From Colius striatus (taxonomy: Eukaryota; Chordata; Aves; Coliiformes; Coliidae), in contig NC_084759.1 of NCBI RefSeq assembly GCF_028858725.1, positions 88,217,389 to 88,281,388 on the forward strand: a stretch of DNA of 64,000 bases, written 5' to 3'. Every line of letters begins with the position of its first letter. Positions within the stretch are counted from its first letter, which is position 1. Below the pieces are notes generated by a model. The model had not been told where the DNA came from and searched no databases. It was given only the letters and a program-made list of their open reading frames with translations. Positions 13,035 through 39,305 of the stretch are shown here, one piece after another. Both the position numbers and the translations under genes were made by a program.

Positions 13035-13042
13035 TATATAAA
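13035..13042 (+). promoter_or_regulatory. DDX3X: TATA box of DDX3X
   Basis: TATATAAA is embedded in GC-rich sequence. About 32 bases downstream lies CTCAGTC, a fair initiator match with its A at 13069, so TATA and initiator have textbook spacing. The predicted start at 13069 leaves a 109-base 5' UTR with no upstream ATG before the DDX3X start codon. Confidence 0.75.
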
Positions 13043-13068
13043 GGCTGGGGCCGAGGTGGGGGGGGCTC

Positions 13069-13177
13069 AGTCAGGAAAGCGATTCGTGGTGAGCGAGTGG
13101 CAGCAGCGGCGAGTTACCGGCCCAGCGAATCTGAATTTCTCTAGGCGGAGCGGGACACCCCGAGACGATCTCTCGTT
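13069..13177 (+). other. DDX3X: DDX3X 5' UTR (predicted)
   Basis: The leader runs from the predicted initiator A to the base before the start codon. It contains no ATG. The start codon has G at -3 and A at +4, a moderate Kozak context. The 5' end comes from TATA spacing and the initiator match, not from transcript data, so other start sites in the CpG island are possible. Confidence 0.6.
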
Positions 13178-28967
<15,790 letters not shown>

Positions 28968-29126
28968 ATCTGCTTGCAGCAGATATCCTACCAAACAAGC
29001 TAATATGGAAACCACATGTAACTTAGCCAGACTATACCTTGTGTAGCTTCAAGAACTCGCAGTACATTACCAGCTGTGATTCTCCACTGAAATTTTTTTT
29101 AAGGGAGCTCAAGGTCACAAGATGGA

Positions 29127-29132
29127 AATAAA
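29127..29132 (+). terminator. DDX3X: Proximal poly(A) signal
   Basis: AATAAA 160 bases after the stop codon, with a GT-rich stretch (GGTGGTTTTG) about 25 bases further on, a good downstream element. Would yield a short 3' UTR form. Confidence 0.6.
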
Positions 29133-29348
29133 GGAACAAGTAGCCCTATCTCGAAGGTGGTTTTGAAGACTCTATTGCTGTAGTCAGGATTAACTCCCCT
29201 CCCACCCATCCCCACCCAGAAACTGCATTTATAATTTTGTGACTGAGGATCATTTGTTTGTTAATGTACTGTGCCTTTAACTTTAGACAACTTTTATTTT
29301 GATGTCCTGTTGGCTCAGTAATGCTCAAGATATCAATTGTTTTGACAA

Positions 29349-29354
29349 AATAAA
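29349..29354 (+). terminator. DDX3X: Candidate poly(A) signal 2
   Basis: AATAAA in ACAAAATAAAAATTAC, followed about 40 bases later by GGTGTGAT. Likely an alternative cleavage site. Confidence 0.45.
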
Positions 29355-29500
29355 AATTACTGAACTTGGGCTAAAATCAAACCTTGGCACACAGGTGTGA
29401 TACAACTTAAACAGGAATCACTGATTCATCCATAATATTACAAAGAAAAACTTATGCGGTAGCCTGCATTAGGGCTTTTGGTATCTGCAGATTTGAAAAA

Positions 29501-29506
29501 AATAAA
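29501..29506 (+). terminator. DDX3X: Candidate poly(A) signal 3
   Basis: AATAAA preceded by an A run. No strong GT-rich element follows within 40 bases, so this is weaker than the others. Confidence 0.35.
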
Positions 29507-30127
29507 ACATCTTGAAGCATATCAATGCAATTAGTTTCTAATGTGGCAAAACTGTACTAAGTTAAAGTTCTGATTTGCTCACTCTATCCTGGATAGGTAC
29601 TTAGAACCTGATAGCCTTTAATAAGCCATTCCAGTCATGATGAGATGATGTATGGATACATGCATACATTAAAAGCACCGTTTTTGAAGTTAATGCAAGT
29701 AAATACAGCAATTCCTTTTTCAATATTTAGGCAGATCATTAATGTGAGCTAGCCAAATGTGGGCAGAACATTACAGGGAACGTTTAAAGGTCTGATAACT
29801 TGAAATAGTTTTTAGGAGAATTCATCTATTTAGACTTTTTAAAAATGCCTGCCATATGAAATTGAAATGGTAGAATGGCTGACCATGGCAGTGATTGGTC
29901 CTCCCAAAGGGCCTGACTGAACTTTTGGTCTAATAACGCATGCTAGTGTTGATGTTTTTTGGTCAAGAGGGTATGAACAGGAAGAATTATGCAGCAGGCT
30001 TTATTTTAATGCAGATTCACATTACTCTGTTCAAGCTGCGTGGAGATGTTGAACTGGCTTACTGTAGACTTTGTAAAATGGCTCCAGAAGAGTAACAAAA
30101 CAAACCTGAGATCACAGAGGTTGGAAA

Positions 30128-30135
30128 TGTACATA
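30128..30135 (+). promoter_or_regulatory. DDX3X: Pumilio-type element in 3' UTR
   Basis: TGTACATA matches the PUM1/PUM2 consensus UGUANAUA exactly. It would be present only in mRNA forms extending past the first three poly(A) signals. Confidence 0.5.
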
Positions 30136-30725
30136 AACTGCACAAGGTTTCAATTCTGCTGTTAAAGTGCAGTTTTAGTCAGTTTTAGTTGCATAGGTTT
30201 CCATTGTATTTATAGTCTGTTATGCTAAATCTGGCCAAAGATGAGTATTGTCCACCAGAAAAAATGCCTCTGCCGCTTGGGACTTCTGTGCTACCGTCGT
30301 GGCCAGAGCAGTTGACAACCTGTCTACAGTGGCATAGGGAAATGGCAAAAATCTCCTAAAGTGCAATAGATTTTTTCAAGTGTATTGTGCCTTGTTCTAA
30401 AACTTTTCTTAAGTAGGTGCACTTGACAGTATTGAGGTCATTTGTTATGGTGCTATTTCAAGTCTAGGTTTAGGCCCTTGTACATTTTGCCCATAACTTT
30501 TTACAAAATACTTCTTTTATTGCACATTCAGAGAATTTTATATATGTCTTGTGTGCGTGTCCTTGACTTCCAATCTTATTTTGTCTCTTGGAGATTGAAC
30601 GCAGCTTGTTTAAGGAGAAGGAAATAGATTCTAAAACTTTTTGGGACCATGGGAATGATAGCTGGGAAGAAAACTATTTGCACACGACAGATTTCTAGAT
30701 ACTTTTTGCTGCTAGTTTTGTGTAA

Positions 30726-30757
30726 TATTTATTGAACATTTTTGACAAATATTTATT
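30726..30757 (+). promoter_or_regulatory. DDX3X: Pair of AU-rich elements in 3' UTR
   Basis: Two TATTTATT cores (30726-30733 and 30750-30757), 24 bases apart, of the class bound by AU-rich-element proteins such as HuR or TTP. They lie in the distal part of the UTR, so choice of poly(A) site would decide their presence. Confidence 0.5.
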
Positions 30758-31409
30758 TTTGTAAGCCTAAAAGTGATTCTTTGAAAGTTTAAAGAAACTT
30801 GACCAAAAGACAGTACAAAAACACTGGCACTTGAATGTTGAATGTCACCGTATGCGTGAAATTATATATTTCGGGGTAGTGTGAGCTTTTAATGTTTAAG
30901 TCATATTAAACTCTTAAGTCAAATTAAGCAGACCCGGCATTGGCAGTGTAGCCATAACTTTCTGATAGTAAAACAAAAATTGGCAACTTAAAATTAAACA
31001 TGCCAAGGTTTTGATACACTTGTCTTAAGATATTTATGAAACACTTCGAAACACTGATGTGAAGTGTCCAGATTCTCAGATGTTTGTTGCGTGAGTTTTG
31101 TTTAGTTGTGTGGTTTTTTTTTTGTTTTGGTTTTTTTTTCAGTGAATGTCTGGCACATTGCAATCCTCAAACATGTGGTTATCTTTGTTGTATTGGCATA
31201 ATCAGTGACTTGTGCATTTTAGCAAGTTTTATCAGCCAGCAATATTTTCAGTTCAGATTCAAGGATTCAAACCAATATGCAAGAATGGATTTAAACTTGC
31301 TGAATGTGGAAAAAAATTGAACTTCAAGTCACTGTAGGTTTAGAATTGCTTATTGTATTAGTTTAGATGCTAGCACTGCATGTGCTGTGCATATTCTTGA
31401 TTTTATTAA

Positions 31410-31415
31410 AATAAA
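31410..31415 (+). terminator. DDX3X: Distal poly(A) signal of DDX3X
   Basis: ATTAAAATAAAAAAG contains overlapping ATTAAA and AATAAA hexamers. Sequence composition changes downstream, so cleavage near 31430 is taken as the end of the longest transcript. Confidence 0.6.
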
Positions 31416-31432
31416 AAAGTTGAACTGCACAG

Positions 31433-34400
31433 TCTACTCATTTGTGAAGCGTCACTCTCCTGGTTTACAAGACCTGTAGCCCGAGTAGCCTCATCCACGT
31501 TGCAACTCTGGAAGCAGGTGAAGCTAGTGTGGTACACTACACCTGTGTGTGCTTGCAAATGCTGCCTCAGCTTAGGGCTACAGCTGTAGCAACCATCAGG
31601 TAACCTCTGCCCCACCATCTTGCCTGCTGATATAGGCTTGTGTAGGGAAGCTGATGAAGAGAGGTGGGGCAGATGAGAGCCTTGGCTCCCCCCCCCTTCC
31701 CCATTAGTTGTACTGAGTTTGGCTGTAACAATGTTCTGAAAATGTGTTGAACTTGCCTGCAGTCTTGGTTCCTCAGCCAGGTAACTAAGGACTTCATCTT
31801 ATACCTCTCTGCAAAGGTGCCTTGTAGGAGGCAGTTTTGAGTTTGAGGTCTTGCCTTTTGGTTGTTGCTAGACTGCCCCATCAAAAACAAGCATGTGAAA
31901 TGCTGTGGGAGAAGTGCAGCGCATACCCCTTGTCCTTCCTTTTAATCCAAAAATGTGCTCACACACCCCTTAGTGTATATCCACACTCAATTTGGGAGTG
32001 GCTTCAAAAGATTTAAGGGATTGAGCTGTAGTTCAGGCTGGAATGATGATAAGTACAGGAATATCTATGGGGGCTGCAGTGAAAGGAATAGATTCAGGTG
32101 TTTGCAGACCCAAGTCTTGCTTTGTTTAGAAGAACATGAAGGTGTTTCCAGATGCAAATCTTGCTTTGTTTAGAAGAATGTGATATAGAATCTGTGCTTA
32201 AAGACCTGTGCTGCGGTGACTGTAGAAACTGACACCCTCCCTGTGAGCAAGGGGGAGGAGACAGGAAGGCATGAGAACTTTGATTCACAGCAGTGTGTTG
32301 CAGAGTCGTGGGCAGGGCTGAGGCAGCAGTGAAGGTGTGATGCGGCCCTAAAGTGCTGGTTCTGTGCAGTGCAGTGGTAGTGACTTTGAACTGAGGGCGA
32401 GGCCACGGGTGTGCTTACCAGGATAGCTTGCTGGAGAGTCTGCTTTGAGCAAAGCAACTGTGGACCACACTAAATTTACCTGCTCTAGACTTGCACTAAT
32501 TGCCAACCTCATTGCTGCAGGCCTTTGTGTTGTCATGCTATGTCCCTGGATGTGCAACATGCACTTAAGTAAAGCTCTAACCTGGCAGTTCCCCCTCCAC
32601 CCCGCCTCTGTGTGTCATCTCGCTAAGGATACACAAATACAGAGCCACGGTTAGGAGGTACACAGTGATGTGCACTGTGGAGGTAGTCACTGCGATCTGG
32701 AAGTCAAGCTTCAAGTGTAAAAGTTTGCACTTTATGATCAGCGTGAGGTTTGGTCCTGGTGAAGACTGTTGCAGCCATGGGCAGAAGGGGCATCAGACAG
32801 CTGAAACTCCAGGAGCGCAGTGAAGCAGCTCTAGGCCAGACCTGTCAGCTTTGCTCTCTGGACCAGGAATAGCAAAGGTAGTGGAATGGTCAGGGTAAAG
32901 CAACAGGAGCTCTGAATACAAAGTGAGTGAAAAGGCAAGGAGGAAGCCTGGTACTAATATGTGACAAAATCACTCTGGAAGATTCTCTTACTAACGCTGG
33001 AGGAAGCAATTTACTTCTGGTGCTATGAAATTAGAAGCAGGTACTAGGGAAAAACTGCAGGTCTAAAACAGTGTTAGGACACTTAAGGTACTGTGGTAGG
33101 AGAAGCACAGAGCATGTTCCCACAGAGGTGGGAGTCTGTTCTTCAGTAGTTCTTGGCACACTGGGCAGTGTAATTTTTCTTATGAGAAATCGAAATGTAT
33201 GAAGAATATTCATCCTAAATTGTAAAAAAAGAAGACTGTGAAGTTAAATTGTGAAAATGGTTGGTCTGATTGGTCTTTGCCTGTGAAGCTATGTTGTATC
33301 AAGGCTTGGAAATGTGCAGTAAAGTCAGTCCTTGTGCAATAAATGCCCTCATATGCTGATAGTGGCAGAGTTACAGTAAAAAGGCTGTAGTAAAACCTCT
33401 TGTTTCTACCAGCGAGATTACTGTGACCCACGCAAATTAGCAGTGGGCTTGAAACAACATCCATTGGACCCTGGTGACAAGAGGTGGGAGAGGTGAAGAT
33501 CAATGTCCTACTGTGGGCCTTCATAAAGGTTGAGAGAGCAGTGGGGTTACTAGAGGGATTTGCTTGTGGTTTTGTTAGGTCCAAGTGTGAAGTCTAGGCA
33601 CTGATTGAGTACAGGAAAAAGTGCAAGCAGGGTACTGCTGAGGCTTTCACCATGGTGGTCAAACAGAAGTGGCACTGTATACACCATTAAAACTGTGTGT
33701 CTGTAGCCTTCTTGAGTGTGAATCCTCATCAAGTGCAATGTTCACTGTTGCTCATATTGATCAATGTGTTCATAAAAATAACCTGTAGATAGTTGCTACA
33801 CTCGACATGAAATTACAAGTCTTGGGTGTTAGCTCTTGTTCTTTTGAGGAGGGGAGGAAAGAAGTCTAGTTTCACTCCTAGTTTGTTGTGAGCTCTTCCA
33901 CTCAGTGAACGTTGCTCAATTTGTTGTGGTAGCACAGACCAACCTTAGAGGACAGTAATTTTTGAGGGAGAGAAGTTTGCTAAGGCTATGGAAATAAAAT
34001 ATTGCATGAAACTATCACAGTTACTGCTTTGTGTCAAAAAATGCATGAGTACAGATTCTGTCTGTGGCTCTGCCGCCCTCTTCTTTGGTGGCTTTGTTGA
34101 ATCATTTGCCTTACGCATAGCTTGCTCATATGTAGCGCTCATGTAAATAGTCCCTGCAAAGGGATCTATTTGATTATCTCACCTTCACAGAAGTATTACT
34201 TACCAAGCTGAAGTAACTTGCTGATGGTTAACAAAGCAGTCCTGGACCAGGGCACAGGCTCCCAAAAACCTAAGTGGAAGTAGGGATTTTTTCCACTCAT
34301 GGGCCTACTCTGTGGACCAACCTAACGTGGTCCTCTGCTGCTGTCTTCAATTCCTTCTTTGTGTTATTTAGGGAAGGCCTGGAAAGGTTATTGGTGCTAT

Positions 34401-35187
34401 GGATCCCTCAAGTCCTGACTGTCCATTTAGGGTAAAGGTGGAAAGACATTCTGTTGTGTAATTAGTCATTAGGAGCACTGGTGTCTGTCGAGAGTTCTTG
34501 AAGTAATTGAAACCCTACTCTAAACAGTTTTATCAAGAACAGGTTCACTCTTAGTCCTGCTTCGGGGGAAATTTACTATGCATATCATCTGATTTGTTAG
34601 GAAATACTGCTACTAAAGGAATTACATTATTCAAAGAGATGTTTGGTATGTTCAGAGCACAGATTGCGCAGTGCTGAATCTGGTTAATGATCTGTGGAAG
34701 TTTCAGTACCGTGACAGTGTCAAATTAGAAGCGATGTAATGAAAACTTTGTTCCCACTGATTTTTTCCATGTTTTGGTACAAACTAGATCTATCAGGTGA
34801 AATGTTTATCATCAAAGGGCATACTACAACTATAGGCTCTGCAGGGAAGGCTGAAGTACAGTCTGGAGTAAATGAATAGAAATCTGTTGGCATTATGTAC
34901 TTAAACATTCAGTGCAGAAAATACAACAGTATGGCTTCAAGGAGGGACTTGAGTACCAGAAGTTTTTTCAGTGGCTAAGCAGTTTATCTAATCTTCCATT
35001 GATGACTCAGTGGGAAAGAAGTAGTAGTGATAAATTTCAAGAGAAAGGGAATAAAGGGTTAGGCAAAGGAGAGGGAACAGAGTAAAAGGTTAGGCAAAGA
35101 CACAGTGTGTCTGTTGCCAGCTCTCCTGCTGGTCTGAGTTATCTGGCACCAGTCATATCATCATGCTGTAACCATTCTTGTTCATCC
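31433..35187. other. Intergenic DNA downstream of DDX3X
   Basis: No supported gene. It holds a 44-bp imperfect tandem duplication (32096-32187). The remaining sequence is unique and mid-AT, without recognisable repeats. Confidence 0.65.
32096..32187 (+). repeat. Imperfect 44-bp tandem duplication
   Basis: Two adjacent copies starting AGGTGTTT (32096 and 32140) share TCTTGCTTTGTTTAGAAGAA and differ at a few positions. An ordinary local duplication, older than the perfect one in intron 2. Confidence 0.8.
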
Positions 35188-35980
35188 TGGGTGGTAGTTT
35201 GACCTTGTCTGAATGCCAGGTACCCACCAAAGCCACTCGTACAGCTTCCTCTCCTAAGCTGGGCAAGGGAGAGAAAATAAAATGAAAGGCTTATGGGTTG
35301 AGATAAGGACAAGGGAAATAACTCAGTGATTATCATCGTGTGCAAAACAGACTCAACTTGGGGAAATTTGTTTAATTTATTACAAAGAAGAACAGAGAAG
35401 GGTAATGAAAAACAAAACCTGAATCTAAAAACACCTCTCTCTACTCCTCCTTTTTTACCAGAGTCTCTGCCTCTTCCCTGTTCTGCTCTCTCTACACAGG
35501 TCCTGCCAGGAACCTGCTCCAGCACAGGTTTCCCACAGGGTCACAGCCTCTTTCAAGGGCATCTGCCTGCTCCAGTGTGGGGTTCTCCTTGGGCTGCAGG
35601 TGGATCTCTGCTCCCTTGTGGCTTCCGTGGCTGCAGGGGCAGTGCCTCACCATGGGCTGCACCATGGGTTGCCGGGGAACCTCTGCTCCGGCACCTAGAG
35701 CAGCTCCTGCCCTCCTTCTTCACTGATCTGGGTGTCTGCAGAGGTGGTGTTCTCACATTCTCATTCCTCTATTGCTGCAGGTTTTTTGCTGCCCAGTAAC
35801 TTTTTTGTTCCATCTCATATATGTTATCACAGAAGTGTTATCACCACTGCCAGTTGGAGTCCCTCTTGGAGCCAACTGGCATTAGCTATATGGGCCACAG
35901 CTTCTAGCAGCTTCTCACAGAAGTCACTCCTACCCCTGTAGCCCCTGGCCACCAAAACCTTGCCATACAAACCCAATCTA
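35188..35980 (-). mobile_element. Solo LTR of an avian endogenous retrovirus
   Basis: Read on the minus strand this is a long LTR-like sequence. It has CTGCAG- and CCATGG-rich imperfect tandem modules with GGAGCAGG-type strings, then AATAAATTAAAC as poly(A) signal, then CCCCAAGTTGAGTCTGTTTTGC, ending in a stretch rich in GGTGGG and ACCTGGCATTCAG. I recognise this arrangement from LTRs repeated widely in Neoaves genomes (ERVK-like, by memory). No internal gag, pol or env is attached, so it is a solo LTR. Ends are estimated and I could not confirm a target-site duplication. Confidence 0.7.
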
Positions 35981-38755
35981 CCTGTAAGTGTAAGACATCA
36001 ACTTTTTAAAGCAAGGACTGCAGCTCACTGTCCCATTTCACCTGTCATCTCACCTAGGACCATAGGATATTGCTTATTATACTACTATAACAGGACAGAT
36101 AAGTGAGATTTCTGATGGTATTTCTCAAATAATCACTTTTGTTGTTCTTTTCAATGCAACTTCCATTGTTTACTTTCTTTTCTATCATGTTTTCTTGGAA
36201 ACAATTATTTCTTCTTGTGGCCAAAACAAGCATTGCTTCTGATGGTGCTTGAGATCTCAGAGGTTCCTGTAATTGAAAGCATTTCTGATGAGGCAAGGGA
36301 AACAGACACTTAGGGCTATTTACAAAGAAGGAATGGCCAGAAATTAAGGAGTGGTAATTGAAGCTGTTTGTTAAATACCACTTGCCCGAGGAGCTTAGTC
36401 AGAGATTAGATTCTGCTTATGGGAAGTATTCTCTGAGGAAATGTAAAAACACTTGAAAGCTGAGGATGGGCTTATGGAAACACAGTACCTCGTTGATCTT
36501 TTCCAGCTCTCTCCATCTGTATATGGAGAAGGCACACTAGGGACTCTTGGGTGAAAAGACTGTCTATGTACTTAATTATGTACAATTTAAGTTGTGTGGG
36601 TCTAAGAATGTAATGGGATCACGTACTTGAAAGCTTGCCTGAGTTTTCTAACTATATCATCTGGTCCAAAGGAGGATACATCCTCTCCTCACTATGCCTT
36701 AAATAGCTGAGGAATCTGATAATTGGACCGCTGTTGAATCACAATGTACTTTATGGACAAAATGGATTAATTCCCATGGAGACTCATGTACTTGCCTGTT
36801 CTCTTTGGATAAATTAAAATGATAGGCCCACTGCAACTACTAGTGCTTCTGCAGTACTTCTCAGAAGTGAGTCTCAGCATACTTTAAGAAAGAGGTCAGC
36901 CTTGCCAGGAAACTGTGACAGAAGGCAGTCAAGCAAGAGGCCCGTGGCTGAGTTAGAAACCAGAAGCCCAAATGCCGTCTTCTGTCACCCTGTCACCGTG
37001 TTGCTCCTGTCGTACAAGCATCAACTTCCTTTCGTGATAATCTGGGCAGCTGGCAGCAGCGTGAAGCACTCTGTCTTAGCATGAGAACTAACACTCAGAC
37101 TGCAGCCACTGTGCATCCTTTGGAAGTTACTACTCTGTTAGCAGTAGCTCCCTGGGAATCAAAGTTCTCCGTGCAAGGTAGTCTTACAGTGGTCATCAGG
37201 ATTTTGGGAGGTGTTCTCTCTCACGACTGGTCTGGTCTTCAGTTTAGCACATGAGTTGATGCACTCTTGATGTAAAGCATTCTTAAATGAGTTAATCATG
37301 ACCTTGGAATGCCCTTGACAGGAACCACTCGTGACATGGAGGACAGTAAAAGACAGCATTCGCATAACCAGTAGCAAGTTGAACTCCACTGTGAACTGAT
37401 GTGGCCTGTGCCATAGGATTTTGAACAAATGTCTTAACAAAAGGGAAGCATCAGGACACCTCTGGATCTTTGATGATACCTACTTGGGTAAATTCACTCA
37501 AAGAATGTCTATCTGATAACCACCATCACTTTCCTGGGGCTTTTGCTAGCTCATTGGAGACTCTCCCTAGGACACAGTAGAAGCCAAATTCTGGTACCAG
37601 AATCTCACCTTCATTTCCAGTGTAAGGAAAGAATCATACTACTTTGACAAATTCTTCTAATATTGAGCGTACAACTTTGGTTTAGAAATCTGATAATCTT
37701 TCTAAGTCAAGCCCACATTGGCAGGCTGTAGACACTACATACATGTTCACTTCTGCCTCCAGTTCAGTTCTTTATCTGAAGGCATTGGATCAGACGTGTA
37801 ACTTGCAACAACAGAAACCTTTAGGGGCAGGTTAGATGAAGACTTGTCAAGAATTCCATGAATATCATAGATCATACTTTTGGGGACAAGGAATCACTTT
37901 CCACATGGATGATTCAATTGGAAATCCAAGGGATTTTTGTGGTGTATGGTTTCCTAGTCACCCTGGGTGTTGTGTGGTTTCCCTTCTACAATCACTAGAT
38001 GCTCCATGATTAGAGATTACTTCTGTGCTAGATTTTGCCTCCACCAGTGTTTACATGGAGTGTTAAATTGCCAGCCATGAAGTTGAGGACGAGCAGCCAT
38101 TCATTGCTATACATTTGTGCCATTTGTACCACTGGCCTAAAACTAATTTTCTTACATCTTTCCTGACTCTTTCTAGTAAGCCTGGAAACCTGTATCTTCC
38201 TCTGAGTCCCAAAGATCCTTTTGAACCAGATAACACTTTTTTGCCCAAAGTTTTCAGTCACCGTCTGGAACCCCTACTTGGTTTGGTTAGCTTCAGTTAT
38301 CCACCTGCCTTCTCAAAAAGCTTCCTACTGTTGTTTCACTTGATGTTCCTGCTACCAGAGGCCCATTTCTATTGTACAACACTTTGCCTTCAGTAGACTT
38401 TGCAGTGTGAAGATCTCATTCTGGAGGGGGTGTGGGGTACGACTATAGCTGCAGTGCTGTTCAGGGTGGCAAATCCATGCCCCTAGATGAAGAGTTTGCA
38501 GGACTGCTCGGACAGGACCTCGTAAGTAATAGGTTCTGTCTGAGCTACATGAAGATGGCCGTCCAAGTTTTGGGTTTTTTTTCTCAGCAGAATTATTACT
38601 ATAGGTTTTTTTAAAAATTGCTCCTTCAAGTCATTGAACTCTTTTAACTCAGAGCAGTAGCTGTCAGAACTGTAAATGAATATGGCTGTCAAATTTGCAT
38701 GTAGTTCTTAGATATTGCTTTATGAACTACTCAGTATCTGAATTCTCATCAGTTT
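35981..38755. other. Intergenic DNA, no supported feature
   Basis: Between the LTR and the first large CR1 I see no gene, RNA gene or recognisable repeat. Short open frames lack protein-like composition. Confidence 0.6.
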
Positions 38756-39305
38756 CATAGCATCATAGGATGGTAGGGATTGGAAGGGACCTTTAGAGAT
38801 AATATAGTCTAATCCCAGTGTAGAAGCAGGTCAACCTAGATCAGGTCACACAGGAACGCATCCAGGTGAGTCTTGAAGACCTCCAAGGAAGGAGACTCCA
38901 CCCCCTCCCTGGGCAACCTGTGCCAGTAAAATAGATTTTTCTTATGTTTAAATGGAACTTTTTGTGTTCCAGCTTCATCCCATTACCCCTTGTCCTGTTG
39001 CTAGATACAATAGAAAAAAGTGATGTCCCAACATCCTGACACCCACCATTTATATACTCGTAAACATTAATGAGATCCCCCCTCAGTCTCCTCCAGACTA
39101 AACAGCCCCAGTTCCCGCAGCCTCTCCTCATAAAGAAGACGTTCCAGTCCCCTTGATCATCTTTAGTGGCCCTGCACTGGACTCTCTCCAGAAGTTCTCT
39201 GTCCCTCTTGAGCTGAGGAGCCCAGAACTGGACACAGGACTCCAGATGAGGCCTCACCAGGGCAGAGGGGGAGCAGAACCTCCCTTGACCTGCTGGACAC
39301 ACTCG
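38756..39305 (-). mobile_element. CR1 LINE, 5'-truncated (minus strand)
   Basis: On the minus strand it encodes the last part of the CR1 reverse transcriptase polyprotein ([20 protein letters not shown], then ERVQCRATK). The 3' UTR follows, ending in a single degenerate tail unit (CATAGCATCATAGG as read on +). The frame is broken downstream of ERVQCRAT. It is the commonest kind of bird retroposon copy, a 5'-truncated insertion of about 550 bases. Inactive. Confidence 0.9.

Larger units (their letters stand above)
28968..31432 (+). other. DDX3X: DDX3X 3' UTR (about 2.46 kb, predicted end)
   Basis: AT-rich sequence with no coding signal after the stop codon. Candidate polyadenylation signals lie at 29127, 29349, 29501 and 31410. 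The longest form would end near 31432, consistent with the long 3' UTRs typical of vertebrate DDX3X. It contains AU-rich elements, a Pumilio-like site and T-rich stretches around 31110-31140. The end was chosen from the last AATAAA before the character of the sequence changes. Confidence 0.65.

Noticed and set aside
38841-39302. 153-residue minus-strand open frame as a host gene
   Set aside because: It is the truncated 3' end of a CR1 LINE, recognised from [16 protein letters not shown] and the CR1 3' UTR.
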